A stretch of DNA of 49,703 nt from an uncultured Pseudomonadota bacterium (GTDB taxonomy: Bacteria; Pseudomonadota; Gammaproteobacteria; Burkholderiales; JALYOK01). The stretch is taken from contig CADEHE010000019.1 in the NCBI GenBank assembly GCA_902826775.1, positions 1 through 49,703 on the forward strand, written 5' to 3'. The notes beneath the pieces are model-generated. The model saw only the letters and a list, made by a program, of their open reading frames with translations, was not told where the DNA came from and did no database searches. Each line of letters begins with the position of its first letter. Within the stretch, counting starts at the first letter, position 1. Both the position numbers and the translations under genes were made by a program. This document shows, one piece after another, positions 9,101-17,818 of this stretch.

Positions 9101-12100
9101 GTCGTCACACCGGTATTCACCGCGGCGCCGAGATCATCGGTGCCGGTCAACGTGATGGTGACGTTATTGATGCCCGGCTCGCCGCCGCCTAAGGCGCCGT
9201 CGTTGTTGTTGTCTTGATAGACCGTGCCGCTCAGCGTGGAGAGTGTGATGACGCCTGCGCCGATAGTCGCATTCACCGTGCCGGCGGCCAAGCTCACCGT
9301 CTGCGAACGACCGACACTCGCGCCGGAGGCAGTCGCATCGCTGTCGCTCGCATCGTTGCCGACGTTCGCACGCGTAAACGCACTTGCCACGGGCAGGCTA
9401 CTGAACACAACGTAGTAATCGCCCGGGGTCAAACTGGTGAAACTCCAGTTGCCGCTGGCGTCGCTCGCCACCGGCGCGCCGACTTGCGCGCTAGTAGTGG
9501 CGTTGAACAAAGTAACCGTTACCCCGGCCAAACCCGGTTCGCCCGGGTCTTGCTGGCCGTTGTTGTTCAGATCGCTCCAGACAAAGTTGCCGATGGTCGC
9601 CGTGGTGCTGGAGGTCTCGCCGAAATTGTTAGCCGTGCCGGTGACGCCCGCGCCGAGCGCGATCGCGGATATCGCGTTCGCGCCCGCGCTACCGCCTTGC
9701 GCGCCGACCGTGACTTGGCCGTCGTTAAACCCGACCGGCTGCGTTTCAGTCAGCGTGTAGGCGCCTGGGCGCACGTTGCTGAATGTGTACACACCGGAGG
9801 CGTTGCTCGTTGCGGTTCGATTCACTGCCGCGCCGAGATCGTCGGTGCCGGTGAGCGTGATGGTGACATTGTTGATACCTGGTTCGCCGGCAGTGAGCGA
9901 GCCGTTCAAGTTGTTGTCGATGTAGACGGTGCCCGCCAGACTCGACAGCGGCACCAGGCCCGCGTCCAAGTCGGCGTTGGAGCCGCCGGCAGCGAGCGTG
10001 AAATTGGGCGTGCGCCCGATGTTCGCGCCGCTCGGGGCAGCGTCGCTGTCGAGCGCGTCGTTGCCGCCTTGATCGGCGCGCGTGAATGCGAGGCCTGCCG
10101 GCACGGTGCTGAACACGACGTAGTAAGTCCCCGCGGTGACCCCGGCGAAGCTGTAGCCGCCGGTACCGTCGGTCACCACCGGCGCGCCGATCTGCGTATT
10201 GCCCGCATCGAACAAGCTTGCGGTTACGCCACTGACACCGGGTTCACCGACATCCTGAATACCGTTGCCGTTGTTATCGCGAAACACCAAGTTGCCGATA
10301 ATGGCGCCGGTCTCGCCGAAGTTGTTACCGGTGCCGGTGACGTTTTGGCCGAGTGCGATTGCGCTGATCACATTCACCGCGCCGGTGCCGCCCTGCGTGC
10401 CGACGCTAGTTTGGCCATCGCCAAAACTGGCAGGCTGCGTCTCGGTAAGGGTGTAGTTGCCGGGTCGCAAATTGGAGAAGGTGTACACACCCGATGCATT
10501 CGTTGTCACCGGCTGATTGACGACGCCACCGAGATCGTCTGTCCCGGTCAGCGTGACCGTGACGTTGTTGATGCCCGGCTCCCCGCCGGTAAGCGAACCG
10601 TTGGTGTTGGTATCGACGTACACCGTGCCGGCAAGACTCGATAAACGCACCAAGCCTGCGTCGATGTCGTTGTTGCTGCCGCCCGCGGCGAGCGCGAAGG
10701 AGCCGGTGCGTCCTGGAGTTGCCCCGGTCGGTGCGGCATCGCTGTCGAGCGTGTCATCGCCGCCTTGGTCTTGGCGCGTAAACGCGGTGCCGGCGGGCGC
10801 GACGAATTCGACGAAATAATTGCCCGGCGCGAGGCCGGCGAACGAGTAGGTGCCGCCGCCACCGGTGGTGGTCGTGGCCAGTTGTGCGCCGCCGGAATCG
10901 AGCAAGCGCACGGTAACGCCGCTAACGCCGGGTTCGCCGCCGTCTTGCACACCGTCGCCGTCGTCATCGCGGAACACTAAGTTGCCAACGGTGCCACGCA
11001 CCACATTCGAAGTCGCTTGGCCGGTGTTGTTACCGGGCGTGCGGTCGATTTCATTCACCACCGTCGCGGTAGCGCTGTTGACTACGGTGGCAGGCGTATA
11101 CGGATTGCTGAGCTGCACGCGCAGCGTGTAGGTCGTGTCGTTGCCCGGTGCTGCTGCGTTAAGCGTGCCCAGCGTGCAAGTGATTGTGCCGCTCGCACCT
11201 ACCGCCGGCGTGGTACAGCCGGCGCTCGGCGTTATCGAGACAAACGTGGTACCTGCCGGGAGTGTATCGCTGAGAGTCGCACCGGTGCTTCCTGCCGGCC
11301 CATTATTGGTGACAGTAATAGTGTAATCGTACTGGCTGCCAGCGTTCACCGCGGGCGGAGCGGTCTTGGTCGTGGCCAAATCGGCGAGCGGGCGCGCAGT
11401 GGTCGGCTCGGTTTCGCTGTTGTTGCCGCTCTGCGGATCGGGCTCGGTCGCACTCACCGTTGCGGTATTGAACTTGGTGCCGGCCGCATCGGCGCGCAGC
11501 GTGTAAGTCAGCGTCGCGCTGGCGCCGTTGGCGAGGCTGCCGAGGTTGCACGAAATGGTGCCTGCGGTTGCGTTCAGGGCCGGCTCGCTGCACGTTCCTT
11601 GCGTAACGGTAAGGCCGCCTTGATAACTAAAAGTCGCCGTGGATGCCGGCGTTGCCGCCGGAAACACGTCGTTGATCGCCACGTTGGTGGCGAACGAGGG
11701 TCCGTTGTTGTTAACCACGACCGTGTACGTCACCGGTTCGCTGACACCAACCGGGTCGGGCGAATCGGTCTTGTTGATGATCAAATCGGCGCTTGCGGTC
11801 GTCACCGGCGTTGAAGTGGACGCGGTGTTGTTGCCGCCGACTAACTCCAGCGTCGTCGTGGAAATGCTGACGTTGTTATCGACATTGCCGCCCGCCGCCG
11901 CCGTGAGCGGGCGCACCACCACGTTGACCGTCTGCTGCGCGCCGGAGGCGATGCTCGCCCACGAGCAAGTCAGCGTCGCGCCGGTGCTGCCGACCGCCGG
12001 CGAGTTGCAGCTGCCGCCTCCGCTTGGCGCGCGCGATACGAATGCGGCGTTCGCCGGCAGCGTATCGGTGATTTGCACCGTGCTGGCCGTCGACGGACCG

Positions 12101-14298
12101 TTGTTGCGCGCGGTGACCACATAAGTCAAGTTGGTGCCCGCCTGCACCGGGGACGGACTCGCCGTTTTCAGCGGCTGCACGTCGGCCACGGCCGTGACGG
12201 TGCTGGTGACGGAATTGCTGTTGTTGCCTTGCGTGCCGTCGCCGATGTCGGGCGAGCGCACCGCTGCCGTATTGGAACGCGAACCGGTGGTGGCGATGGA
12301 CGGACGCACCACCACCGTCACCGTCGCCGTTGCGCCGTTGTTGATCGTGCCGAGCGCGCACGACAAATTCACCGACGGCCCCGCAGTCACGCCGGAGGGC
12401 GTGCAAGTGCCCTGGCTGGGGGTAGCGGACTGAAAGCCGCCGGTCGTGATCAAGCTTGCGAGCGCATCGGTCAGCGTCACATTGGTGGCGGCATCCGGGC
12501 CGTTGTTGCGCACCGTGATGACATAGGTCAAGTCTTCCCCCGCGTTGACCGGGTCAGGGTTGGCGGTCTTGCTCACCAGTTCCAGATCCGCGTTGGTCGC
12601 CGTCGCCAGCGTCGACTGCGAGCCGCTGTTGTTGGCGGCATTGGGATCGCCCAAGGCGCTGTCGGTGGCGACGCTCGCGCTGTTGCTCACCGTTCCCGCG
12701 CTGGTGATACGTGCCGGCACCGTGATACCAGGCGCGTTGGCGCCGCTGTTGATCGTCGTGCCGGTGCGCGTGCAGGTAATCGCAGCGCTGGCGAGCGGGA
12801 AACCGGCGTTCGGCGTGCAACTCCAGCCGGTGCCGGTCGGCGTTGCGGTCAATTCGACGTTCGCGGGTAGCGTATCCGTGACAGTGAGCGTATCGCCAAC
12901 TGCCACGGCCAGCGGCCCGTTGTTGGTTACGGTCAGCGTGTAGTTGAAAGCTTGGTTGACCACCACCGGGTCGAGCGAATCGGCCTTGGCAATGCTCAAA
13001 TCGGTGCCGGTGGCGACGATGTTGACGTTGATCGAACCGGTGTTGTTCGCTGGCGTCGGATCAGTTTCCGGCGCGGCAATCGAAGCGCTGTTCGGCACCG
13101 TGTTGGCGACGGTGTTGGCCGTTGCCACGATGGCGATGGTCGGCATGTTGGTGAAATTGGTGCTGAACGGACCGGCGCGCGTACAGGTCACCGTCGGGGC
13201 GGCGAAGGCACAAGTCCAGCCGGTGCCGTTCGCAGATACGAAGGTAAAGCGCGCATCCAGCGTATCGGTGACGGTAATGATGCCGCTGCCGGTGCTGCCC
13301 GCAGGCACGCCGCCGTTCAGGCGCGGCGTTAGCGTGAACGTGACGTTTTGCCCCTGCGGCACATTGGTCGGCGCGGCGCTCTTGGTAATTGAAACGTCCG
13401 CGCTGCCGCCGCCCACCGTAGTATTTGCCACGGCGGTGTTGTTGTTCGGATCGCCGTCGCCGACTGAGCCGGCTACGGCGAACGATCCCGAGATGGTGCC
13501 GCCGACATTGCCCACGGCCGGAACCGTCAGCGTGGGCGCCACGCCGCTGACCGCGACTGCGCCGGTGCGCGTGCAACTGATCGAACCGCTGGAGCGCGGG
13601 TAACCGGTGTTGGGTGTGCAACTCCATCCCGTGCCGGTCGGCACGCTGGTGATGGTCGCGCCGGCAGGCACGTTGAAGGTTACAGTCTGGGTGTCGCTGC
13701 CGCCGTGCGCGCTCGGTCCGTTGTTGGTAACGACGAGGGCGTACGAATACGCCGTCCCGGCCGCTACCGGATCGGGGCTGTCGTTCGCCGCCACGGTCAA
13801 ATCGGCGCCGGCGTTAACGGTGGTCGTTTGGATGTTGTTGGTGTTGTTGCTCGAATCGGGATCGGCCGTGGTCGCCGTTGTATCGACCTCGTTGCTGGAC
13901 ACACCCTGCGCATTCAAGCGCACTTGCAAGGCCACCAAGACTTCGTCCAGAGGTGCGATCGTTCCCAGTGCGCAGGTGAACGTGCCGGCGCTGGGCGCGC
14001 CGCAACTGCCCGCTGAGGGTACGGCGCTCACAAACGTGGAACTGGCAGGCAGCGTGTCAGTGAGCTGCACACTGACCGCGCTGTTTATCGCGCTGTTGTT
14101 GGTAACGCGGATGTTGTAGGTAAAGATGCCGCCGGCGGGGCCGGGGTCGGGCGTGTCGGTTTGGTTAACGACAACGTCGGCTTGCGCGAATGCGTTCTGG
14201 CCCGCACCTGCGGCGAGCGCGAACAGCACCAAGCAAAGAAACGCCTGCAAGAACGTGAAAGCACGCCCACCGTGCGTGGCGCGGCAATGGAATCTCAC
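6118..14298 (-). CDS. Giant DUF11/SdrD_B/CshA-repeat surface protein
   Basis: A 2726-residue secreted protein. Residues 1-40 are a signal peptide (cleavage near AFAQA). Residues 41-1100 hold eight DUF11 beta-sandwich repeats of about 135 residues (TNNGP signatures). Residues 1100-1800 hold six SdrD_B/Cna-B-like domains as three alternating pairs, each with a Ca-binding loop such as DDDGDGVQDGGEP. Residues 1800-2112 hold three CshA-type repeats (VTFTPVTGFTGTVTIPYTI). An SdrD_B domain (about 2119), another DUF11 (about 2404) and a last SdrD_B (about 2540) follow, then a basic hydrophilic tail. Such arrays form long, stiff, calcium-stabilised fibres in adhesins. It has no sortase motif. The start is GTG after a purine-rich GGGGAGAGGGAA. 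It is first in an operon with a barrel and a lipoprotein, which probably hold it at the surface. Confidence 0.88.
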   Translation of the reverse strand: MRFHCRATHGGRAFTFLQAFLCLVLFALAAGAGQNAFAQADVVVNQTDTPDPGPAGGIFTYNIRVTNNSAINSAVSVQLTDTLPASSTFVSAVPSAGSCGAPSAGTFTCALGTIAPLDEVLVALQVRLNAQGVSSNEVDTTATTADPDSSNNTNNIQTTTVNAGADLTVAANDSPDPVAAGTAYSYALVVTNNGPSAHGGSDTQTVTFNVPAGATITSVPTGTGWSCTPNTGYPRSSGSISCTRTGAVAVSGVAPTLTVPAVGNVGGTISGSFAVAGSVGDGDPNNNTAVANTTVGGGSADVSITKSAAPTNVPQGQNVTFTLTPRLNGGVPAGSTGSGIITVTDTLDARFTFVSANGTGWTCAFAAPTVTCTRAGPFSTNFTNMPTIAIVATANTVANTVPNSASIAAPETDPTPANNTGSINVNIVATGTDLSIAKADSLDPVVVNQAFNYTLTVTNNGPLAVAVGDTLTVTDTLPANVELTATPTGTGWSCTPNAGFPLASAAITCTRTGTTINSGANAPGITVPARITSAGTVSNSASVATDSALGDPNAANNSGSQSTLATATNADLELVSKTANPDPVNAGEDLTYVITVRNNGPDAATNVTLTDALASLITTGGFQSATPSQGTCTPSGVTAGPSVNLSCALGTINNGATATVTVVVRPSIATTGSRSNTAAVRSPDIGDGTQGNNSNSVTSTVTAVADVQPLKTASPSPVQAGTNLTYVVTARNNGPSTASTVQITDTLPANAAFVSRAPSGGGSCNSPAVGSTGATLTCSWASIASGAQQTVNVVVRPLTAAAGGNVDNNVSISTTTLELVGGNNTASTSTPVTTASADLIINKTDSPDPVGVSEPVTYTVVVNNNGPSFATNVAINDVFPAATPASTATFSYQGGLTVTQGTCSEPALNATAGTISCNLGSLANGASATLTYTLRADAAGTKFNTATVSATEPDPQSGNNSETEPTTARPLADLATTKTAPPAVNAGSQYDYTITVTNNGPAGSTGATLSDTLPAGTTFVSITPSAGCTTPAVGASGTITCTLGTLNAAAPGNDTTYTLRVQLSNPYTPATVVNSATATVVNEIDRTPGNNTGQATSNVVRGTVGNLVFRDDDGDGVQDGGEPGVSGVTVRLLDSGGAQLATTTTGGGGTYSFAGLAPGNYFVEFVAPAGTAFTRQDQGGDDTLDSDAAPTGATPGRTGSFALAAGGSNNDIDAGLVRLSSLAGTVYVDTNTNGSLTGGEPGINNVTVTLTGTDDLGGVVNQPVTTNASGVYTFSNLRPGNYTLTETQPASFGDGQTSVGTQGGTGAVNVISAIALGQNVTGTGNNFGETGAIIGNLVFRDNNGNGIQDVGEPGVSGVTASLFDAGNTQIGAPVVTDGTGGYSFAGVTAGTYYVVFSTVPAGLAFTRADQGGNDALDSDAAPSGANIGRTPNFTLAAGGSNADLDAGLVPLSSLAGTVYIDNNLNGSLTAGEPGINNVTITLTGTDDLGAAVNRTATSNASGVYTFSNVRPGAYTLTETQPVGFNDGQVTVGAQGGSAGANAISAIALGAGVTGTANNFGETSSTTATIGNFVWSDLNNNGQQDPGEPGLAGVTVTLFNATTSAQVGAPVASDASGNWSFTSLTPGDYYVVFSSLPVASAFTRANVGNDASDSDATASGASVGRSQTVSLAAGTVNATIGAGVITLSTLSGTVYQDNNNDGALGGGEPGINNVTITLTGTDDLGAAVNTGVTTNASGQYALPNLRPGSYTITETQPAGFGNGQTTVGTQASGTAGVNAISAITLGQGVTGNSNNFGEVTAAPVAANDRASTPLNTPVTLNIPGNDSAPGGRTLVPGSIDLDLSTPGQQTTRTVPGQGTFTLNPLTGQVTFTPVTGFTGTVTIPYTIQDSAGGLSNIANITVDIVGGPAANDDATTTPLNTPVTLNAAGNDTPTAGAFLVPTSIDLDPSTPGQQTTFAVAGQGTYTLNTTTGIVTFTPVNNFIGTVTIPYTIQDSIGGTSNVANLTVVIRSGPVARDDSATTPLNTPVTLNVPGNDAASGSVALNPASIDLDPSTPGQQSARTVPGEGTFTLDNSTGRVTFTPVNGFTGTSTIPYTINDANGTASNVANITVTVVQPANVAGRVWVDTDHDRNYDAGERLIANWRVELVDPSSGSVLQQTTTDASGQYNFTGVAPFTDLSLRFVDPSNGISYGTPVTREAGANGSGGTPATGVSSLTTTQAGSRSSVDPGRTSLSINLQPGDNLTQQSLPIDPSGVVYDAINRTVVPNSVVTLTPEPACAFNPAVHLVGGPGYAISGNAASMTVGADGFYQFLLSPLFASTCNFTLSVTPPAAYISPSAIIPAQAGPFTPPGGAGANFEAQTGVTGAPPGTISNPTYYLSLRLGPAIAGIIFNHLPVDPAAGASGLLFIQKTVDRELAEIGDSVKYTIRVTNQSGAGFGNVIVDDRLPAGFRFIDGTARLQLGAATASALANPTGRPGPQLRFALGTLAANSTAVLTYRVRLGVGSQQGDGINRARASTGVVQSNEARARVRVSGGVFGEEACVIGKIYVDCNGNKIQDKEELGIPGVRMYFETGTYLISDVEGKYSICGLKPITHVLKVDKSTLPVGSRLATISNRQAGDAGSRFVDLKFGELHRADFAEGSCSQTVLDQVKARRSQGEIAAPEVEKAGGVQHTIQPSDQGAVQPPRRERSDKPVIFDSKRPVKAPPRQPPCAPNSAPSCRKESER
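7955..8895 (-). repeat. Three tandem ~315-bp CshA-type repeats inside the giant gene
   Basis: Three consecutive units of about 105 codons share the frame ND-TPLNTPVTLN-GND-SIDLD-STPGQQ-GTFTL-G-VTFTP-TIPYTI-ANITV. They are alike at the DNA level too, so slippage or recombination between units could change the copy number. Confidence 0.8.
8905..10990 (-). repeat. Three tandem ~690-bp units (paired SdrD_B domains) inside the giant gene
   Basis: Units start near 10990, 10305 and 9605 on the minus strand. Each encodes one domain of type A (GNLVFRD...GVQDGGEPGVSGV) and one of type B (SLAGTVY-D-N-G-GEPGINNVT-TLTGTDDLG). Equivalent domains in different units are closer to each other than A is to B, so the pair was the unit of duplication. 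Within type B the stretch LTGTDDLG is kept in all three copies. Confidence 0.8.
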
Positions 14299-14358
14299 TT
14301 CCCTCTCCCCCCAACTTCCCCGAGGCCGCGGAGATCAAGCGCAGCGGCCGAAGTGCGG

Positions 14359-14389
14359 ATTGTAGCCAGATGACATAGGCAGAAGTCAA
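14359..14389 (-). promoter_or_regulatory. Possible promoter of the adhesin operon
   Basis: On the minus strand TTGACT (14389-14384) and TACAAT (14364-14359) lie about 60 bases before the GTG start of the giant gene. The -10 is good, but the spacer is 19 bases, longer than the optimum, so activity may be weak or depend on an activator. Confidence 0.4.
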
Positions 14390-14678
14390 CGATAAGTTCT
14401 GCAAATTTAAGTTTCGCAACAACGTGGCATGATTAGTATTCGCTCGGAACTCAGATTGGTTCTAATTGGCGCAGTTATACTCACGACCGTAAGCTCCGCT
14501 TGCAATGCCACCCCTACTGGTTTGGGATCACGGGAGTGCCCCCGGCGGCGGCGCATCGGCTTGACAAACCGGATACCCAAACCGAAGATGCGGCGGCGTT
14601 TTTATCATCGAGCTTGCCGTGCGCAAGCAGCCGCGCACCCGTGCGGGGCCGAGACATAATCAACAGGGAGATTCCCGC
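14390..14678. promoter_or_regulatory. Divergent intergenic region with a possible promoter for the ABC operon
   Basis: This is the rest of the 380-base gap between the divergent adhesin and peptide-transport operons. TTGACA at 14561-14566 followed after 17 bases by GAAGAT (14584-14589) is a candidate plus-strand promoter with a perfect -35 and a poor -10, about 90 bases before the first binding-protein gene. A GGGAG ribosome-binding site at 14666-14670 serves that gene. No RNA gene was seen. Confidence 0.4.
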
Positions 14679-16214
14679 ATGACTCAAGAATTTTCGCGCC
14701 GTCGCTTCTTGCAAACCACCGGCACCACCGCCATCGCGGCACCGCTCGGATTGCTCGCCCCGCGTGGGCACGCCGCCGCCGGCACGCTCACCATCGCTTA
14801 TAACGTCGCGCTGCCGTCATGGGATCCCACCACCGGGGCTTCGGCCGTCAACCCGACCATTCAGTCGATCTACAAGGCGGTGTTCGACAGCTACATCGAC
14901 CAAAATCCGAATCTCTCGTTCAAGCCCGGCATCCTGACCAAGTGGGGCTGGAACGCGGACAAAACCAAGGTCATGCTCACCGTGCGCGAGAACGCCTTCT
15001 GGCACGACGGTTCGCCGGTCACCGCCGAAGATGTCGCCTGGTCGCTGGAACGCGCGGGCGACCCCAAAGGCGGCAACCCGATTCAATTCGTCTGGGGCAA
15101 GATCGGCAACTTCAAGATCGAAGGCAACACCGTCACGGCGGACGTCAAAGAATTCGAGCCGACACTGTTCCCGTGGATGGCGTTCCTGACTGGCTATTTG
15201 CTGCCGAAAAAAGCCTACATGGCTGCCGGCGCAGAGGGCTGGGAAGGCAAACCGATCGGCAGCGGCCCATACATGGTCGACAAATTCGAGCGGAATGGAT
15301 TTGTGCGCCTGAAAGCGTTCCCAAAATACTGGGGGCCGAAACCGGCGTTCGAAACCGTCATCATCAAGTTCGTGCCGGATGCGATGAGCCGCGTCGCCGA
15401 AGTCGAAACCGGCGCGGCCGACCTCACGCTGGAAATTCCGTACGAGGAAATGAAGCGGCTGAAGGGCAAAGGCTTGCAAGGCGGCGCGCATCCCGTTTCC
15501 GATATCGGCATGATCTTCCTGACCAGCAAAGACATCATGCTCGACGCCAACGTGCGCAAAGCCATGGCGCACGCGATCGACAAGAAAGCCATCGTGCAAA
15601 AACTGCTGCTCGGCAACGCCACCGCCATCGACACACTACAGGCGCCGCAATACATGGCGTTCGACAAGTCGATCAGCGTCAAATACGACCCGGCATTGTC
15701 AAAGCAACTGCTCGCGCAATCCGGCTACTCGCCCGCCAAGCCGGTCAAGTTCAAGATGCAAACCACGCGCGGCTTCAAGCCGAAAGATTTCGAAATGGTG
15801 CAAGCCATCGCCGGCATGTGGCGCAAGGTCGGCATCGAAGCGGAAATCGAAGTCTACGAAATCGCCAAGCACTACGAGCTACGTGCGCAGCACGCGCTGG
15901 CCCCCGCAGCGTTCTATAACTGGGGCAATTCCATCGGCGATCCGTCCACTTCTACCGGCTTCGCCATGTTTACCCATTCGCCCCACTCGGCGTGGAAAAC
16001 CAAAGACGTCGACGATCAAATCGGCCCGCTGTGGGGCGAGAAAGACGAAGCCAAGCGCATCGCTGGTTATAAAAAGGTCGACCGCTACATCGCCGAGAAC
16101 GCAATGGTGATCCCCCTACTTCAGTATCACCAGCCGGTGGTGTACCGCAAAGGGCTCAAGTTCACGCCGCACACGGCGGGGTTTGTGTTGCCGCAGAATA
16201 TTGCGCCGGCGTGA
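14679..16214 (+). CDS. Peptide/nickel-type ABC transporter substrate-binding protein (SBP_bac_5), Tat-exported
   Basis: This 511-residue periplasmic binding protein of the DppA/OppA family delivers a peptide or similar solute to the importer encoded downstream. The N-terminus carries a twin-arginine signal (SRRRFLQTTG, residues 6-15) and an A-rich stretch ending near HAAAG. The family core is clear: LTIAYNVALPSWDPTTG after the signal, WHDGSPVTAEDVAWSLER, and a GSGPYMV strand. The ATG at 14679 with GGGAG upstream is preferred over a start 20 codons earlier, which would place the Tat motif too far inside. Its stop overlaps the start of a close paralogue (GTGA), so the two are cotranslated. The substrate is unknown. 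Confidence 0.92.
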   Translation: MTQEFSRRRFLQTTGTTAIAAPLGLLAPRGHAAAGTLTIAYNVALPSWDPTTGASAVNPTIQSIYKAVFDSYIDQNPNLSFKPGILTKWGWNADKTKVMLTVRENAFWHDGSPVTAEDVAWSLERAGDPKGGNPIQFVWGKIGNFKIEGNTVTADVKEFEPTLFPWMAFLTGYLLPKKAYMAAGAEGWEGKPIGSGPYMVDKFERNGFVRLKAFPKYWGPKPAFETVIIKFVPDAMSRVAEVETGAADLTLEIPYEEMKRLKGKGLQGGAHPVSDIGMIFLTSKDIMLDANVRKAMAHAIDKKAIVQKLLLGNATAIDTLQAPQYMAFDKSISVKYDPALSKQLLAQSGYSPAKPVKFKMQTTRGFKPKDFEMVQAIAGMWRKVGIEAEIEVYEIAKHYELRAQHALAPAAFYNWGNSIGDPSTSTGFAMFTHSPHSAWKTKDVDDQIGPLWGEKDEAKRIAGYKKVDRYIAENAMVIPLLQYHQPVVYRKGLKFTPHTAGFVLPQNIAPA

Positions 16215-17767
16215 GCGAGGATAGTCGCGTGCATTCCCGCCGCGCATTTCTACATCAGCTTAGCGCGGCGGGCGCCGGAGCTTGGCTCAGCGCACTGCTG
16301 CGCAGCCCCGCCGCATTCGCGCAATCCAACCAGACGCTCACCATCGCCTACCACACCGCGCTGCCGGGCTTGGATCCGACCAACAGCCCGCAAACTTCCA
16401 ATCCGGCGGTGCAGTCGATTTTCAAAGCGATTTACGATCAATACGTCGAGCAGAATCCTGACTTGACGCCGAAGCCGGGCATCTTGACGAAGTGGGGCTG
16501 GAACGCCGACAAGTCGGGCTTGATTCTGACGCTGCGCAAGGACGCGTACTGGCACGATGGTTCGCCAGTCACACCGGAAGATCTGGTGTGGTCGCTCGAG
16601 CGCGCGGGCGACGAGAAGAACACCAACCCGATGCAGTTCACTTGGAAAAAGCTCGGCAACTTCAAGATCGACGGCTACACCGTGACGGCGGAAATGAAAG
16701 AGTTCGAACCGGCGATGCTGAAGTGGCTGCTGATGCTGACCGCCTACATCATGCCGAAACACGCCTACACCGCCGCGGCGCCAGGCGCGTGGGATGCGCG
16801 CCCGATCGGCAGTGGGCCTTACATGGTGGAGAAGTTCGAGCGCAACGGTTTCATTCGCCTCAAAGCATTCCCGAAGTACTGGGGGCCGAAGCCGGCGTTC
16901 GACACCGTCATCTTCAAATTCGTGCCGGAGGCGAGTTCACGCGTCGCGGAAATCGAAAGCGGTGCGTCGGACTTGACGCTGGAAGTGCCGTATGACGAGT
17001 ACGACCGCTTGATCAAGAAACCCGGTTTGGCCGGCGCGATGACGCCGATCTCGGACATCGGCATCATCTTTTTGAGCAACCGCGGCGCAATGCTAGACAA
17101 GAACGTGCGCTTGGCGGCGGCGCACGCGATTGATAAGAAGGCGCTGGTGCAGCGTTTGCTGCGCGGTTACGGCGTGCCGGTGGATACCATGCAAGCGCCA
17201 CAGTACGACGCCTACGACACGAGCATTCGCGTCGCCCACGACCCGGCGCTCGCGCGCGAGCTGCTCGCCAAGTCAGGCTACTCGGTAGATAAGCCGGCGC
17301 GCTTCGTCGTTCAAACCACGCGCGGCTATAAGCCGAAAGACTTCGAGATGATCCAAGCGATCGTCGCGATGTGGAAGAAAGTCGGCATCGACGCGAGCAT
17401 CGAAGTCATCGACGTCACGCGCCACTTCGAATTGCGCATGCGCCACGAACTGGCGCCGGCCGCGTTCTACAACTGGGGCAATTCCGCCGGCGATCCGTCG
17501 ATGTCCACCGGCTTCGCCATGTTCAGCCATTCGCCGCACTCGGCGTGGAAGAGCAACGATGTCGACAAACTCATCGGCCCCTTGTGGGTGGAGAAAGACG
17601 AAGCCAAGCGCATCGCCGGCTACAAGGCCGCGGATCGCTACATCGCTGAGCAAGCCTACGCGATCCCGCTGCTGCAATATGCGCAGCCCGTGGTGTACAA
17701 GAAAACGCTGAAGTTCACGCCGCACATGGGCGGGTTCGTCTTGCCGCAGGCGATGCGACCGGCATAG
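16211..17767 (+). CDS. Second SBP_bac_5 substrate-binding protein, tandem paralogue, Tat-exported
   Basis: Up to 518 residues, a paralogue of the preceding gene; over the aligned stretch FERNGF(I/V)RLKAFPKYWG and its surroundings about three quarters of residues match by eye. It has its own twin-arginine signal (SRRAFLHQ) ending near AAFAQ. Two starts are possible: GTG at 16211, overlapping the previous stop, or GTG at 16229, better placed after GAGG at 16216-16219. The second places the Tat motif very near the N-terminus. It is likely the result of a tandem duplication, with the two copies offering one importer two ligand specificities (inference). A palindromic repeat and the permease gene follow. 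Confidence 0.92.
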   Translation: MSEDSRVHSRRAFLHQLSAAGAGAWLSALLRSPAAFAQSNQTLTIAYHTALPGLDPTNSPQTSNPAVQSIFKAIYDQYVEQNPDLTPKPGILTKWGWNADKSGLILTLRKDAYWHDGSPVTPEDLVWSLERAGDEKNTNPMQFTWKKLGNFKIDGYTVTAEMKEFEPAMLKWLLMLTAYIMPKHAYTAAAPGAWDARPIGSGPYMVEKFERNGFIRLKAFPKYWGPKPAFDTVIFKFVPEASSRVAEIESGASDLTLEVPYDEYDRLIKKPGLAGAMTPISDIGIIFLSNRGAMLDKNVRLAAAHAIDKKALVQRLLRGYGVPVDTMQAPQYDAYDTSIRVAHDPALARELLAKSGYSVDKPARFVVQTTRGYKPKDFEMIQAIVAMWKKVGIDASIEVIDVTRHFELRMRHELAPAAFYNWGNSAGDPSMSTGFAMFSHSPHSAWKSNDVDKLIGPLWVEKDEAKRIAGYKAADRYIAEQAYAIPLLQYAQPVVYKKTLKFTPHMGGFVLPQAMRPA

Positions 17768-17818
17768 TAGGCACAGGATACGGTTGCAACCCAACACCAG
17801 ACTCATTGGTGAGAGCTA

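Noticed and set aside
9214..10644. A 476-codon open frame on the plus strand across the adhesin gene
   Set aside because: It lies antisense to the SdrD_B repeats, is rich in Arg/Ala/Gly as expected for a GC-rich shadow, repeats with the same period, and has no ribosome-binding site.
7955..14180. A CRISPR array or tandem satellite suggested by the strong periodicity
   Set aside because: Periods of about 315, 405 and 690 bases are multiples of three, keep one reading frame and encode protein domains.
14817..15599. A 260-codon minus-strand frame opposite the first binding-protein gene
   Set aside because: A matching shadow appears opposite the paralogue (16250-16762), following the duplicated coding sequence; it has no family of its own.
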